Shown: positions 7,434 through 7,544 of the stretch, in pieces | Numbering within the stretch: position 1 is the stretch's first letter | Layout: every line of letters begins with the position of its first letter | From: Paludibacter sp. | Lineage (GTDB): Bacteria > Bacteroidota > Bacteroidia > Bacteroidales > Paludibacteraceae | NCBI GenBank assembly: GCA_031284665.1 | Contig: JAITXR010000144.1 | Span: 1-7,544 of the forward strand | DNA: 7,544 bases | Direction: 5' to 3' | Position numbers and translations under genes: made by a program | Notes under the pieces: model-generated | Told to the model about the DNA's origin: nothing | Database searches by the model: none | Seen by the model: the letters and a program-made list of their open reading frames with translations, nothing else

Positions 7434-7464
7434 TTTGTATTGTTGAAAAAAAAAATTACTTTTG
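7434..7464 (+). promoter_or_regulatory. Bacteroidetes-type promoter for the downstream tRNA
   Basis: TTTG (7434-7437), 19 bases, then TACTTTTG (7457-7464) is an exact TTTG-N19-TAnnTTTG promoter. The predicted transcription start is near 7471, about 27 bases before the tRNA. The preceding sequence AAAAAAAATTACTTT (7416-7430) is nearly repeated at 7448-7462, so the -7 region seems to have been duplicated; only the second copy completes the TTTG. Confidence 0.65.
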
Positions 7465-7497
7465 CAGACGTTTTCAGAAATAATTGCAAATATCATT

Positions 7498-7544
7498 GCG
7501 GAAATATCTCAGTTGGTAGAGCACGACCTTGCTCCAAAAGGATG
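7498..7544 (+). tRNA. 5' part of a tRNA resembling tRNA-Gly(GCC), abnormal from the anticodon onward and cut by the window end
   Basis: The start GCGGAAATA (7498-7506), D-arm TCTC-AGTTGGTA-GAGC (7507-7522) and 5' anticodon strand CGACC followed by TTGC (7524-7532) match the common bacterial tRNA-Gly(GCC), from memory. There are two departures. Position 10 is T instead of G, giving a T-C mismatch at the base of the D stem. After TTGC the sequence reads TCCAAAAGGATG instead of the expected CAAGGTCG, so the normal anticodon stem cannot form. A shifted 4-bp stem CCTT/AAGG (7527-7530 and 7538-7541) around GCTCCAA is possible and would present TCC, also a Gly anticodon, but with C at position 33 and two extra bases. 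It could be a tRNA pseudogene, a tRNA interrupted by an inserted element, or an error at a sequence end. The strong promoter upstream supports a real tRNA locus. Confidence 0.6.

Noticed and set aside
7531..7533. Reading the odd tRNA as tRNA-Ser with anticodon GCT by strict position count
   Set aside because: The anticodon stem CGACC would face AAAAG and cannot pair, position 37 would be C, and the acceptor and D-arm sequence resembles tRNA-Gly, not the tRNA-Ser type.

Overview
The window looks like chromosome from an anaerobic, uncultured or less-studied member of Bacteroidota, most likely Bacteroidales. Four signs point there. Promoters match the TTTG/TAnnTTTG type used by the Bacteroidetes primary sigma factor. 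Gene starts are A-rich and lack Shine-Dalgarno sequences. The large secreted protein ends in a type IX secretion (T9SS) type sorting domain. The intergenic DNA is AT-rich and holds repeat debris of a kind I recall from this phylum. No species can be named from this sequence.

Layout. Bases 1-302 are an AT-rich intergenic region with one good promoter (32-62) and an inverted repeat at 196-245. Bases 303-3517 hold four plus-strand genes packed tightly: efp (elongation factor P), a ComF-family phosphoribosyltransferase, ackA (acetate kinase) and a YgjP-like zinc metallopeptidase. The gaps between them are 0, 44 and 0 bases, so they are probably one transcription unit. It mixes translation, nucleic-acid or DNA-uptake-related, and acetate/ATP functions, with no phosphotransacetylase gene beside ackA.

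Bases 3518-3678 separate convergent genes and contain a perfect 13-bp hairpin. Bases 3679-6858 (minus strand) encode a 1059-residue exported protein. In order it has a signal peptide, a pectin-methylesterase-like right-handed beta-helix, two Ig-like regions, a concanavalin/LamG-like jelly-roll region, an InlB-B-repeat-like module and a T9SS-type C-terminal domain. It is probably a cell-surface glycan-binding or glycan-modifying protein, but its esterase-type active site looks altered.

Bases 6859-7497 have no credible gene. They hold a likely -7 element for the secreted protein, degenerate repeats, a palindromic element of about 110 bases (7240-7350) and a textbook promoter (7434-7464). The promoter leads into the 5' part of a tRNA resembling tRNA-Gly(GCC), which stops matching at the anticodon, 12 bases before the window ends.

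I did not find a convincing new multi-gene system. The items most worth a second look are the altered beta-helix active site, the tRNA that diverges at its anticodon, and the two structured intergenic elements.
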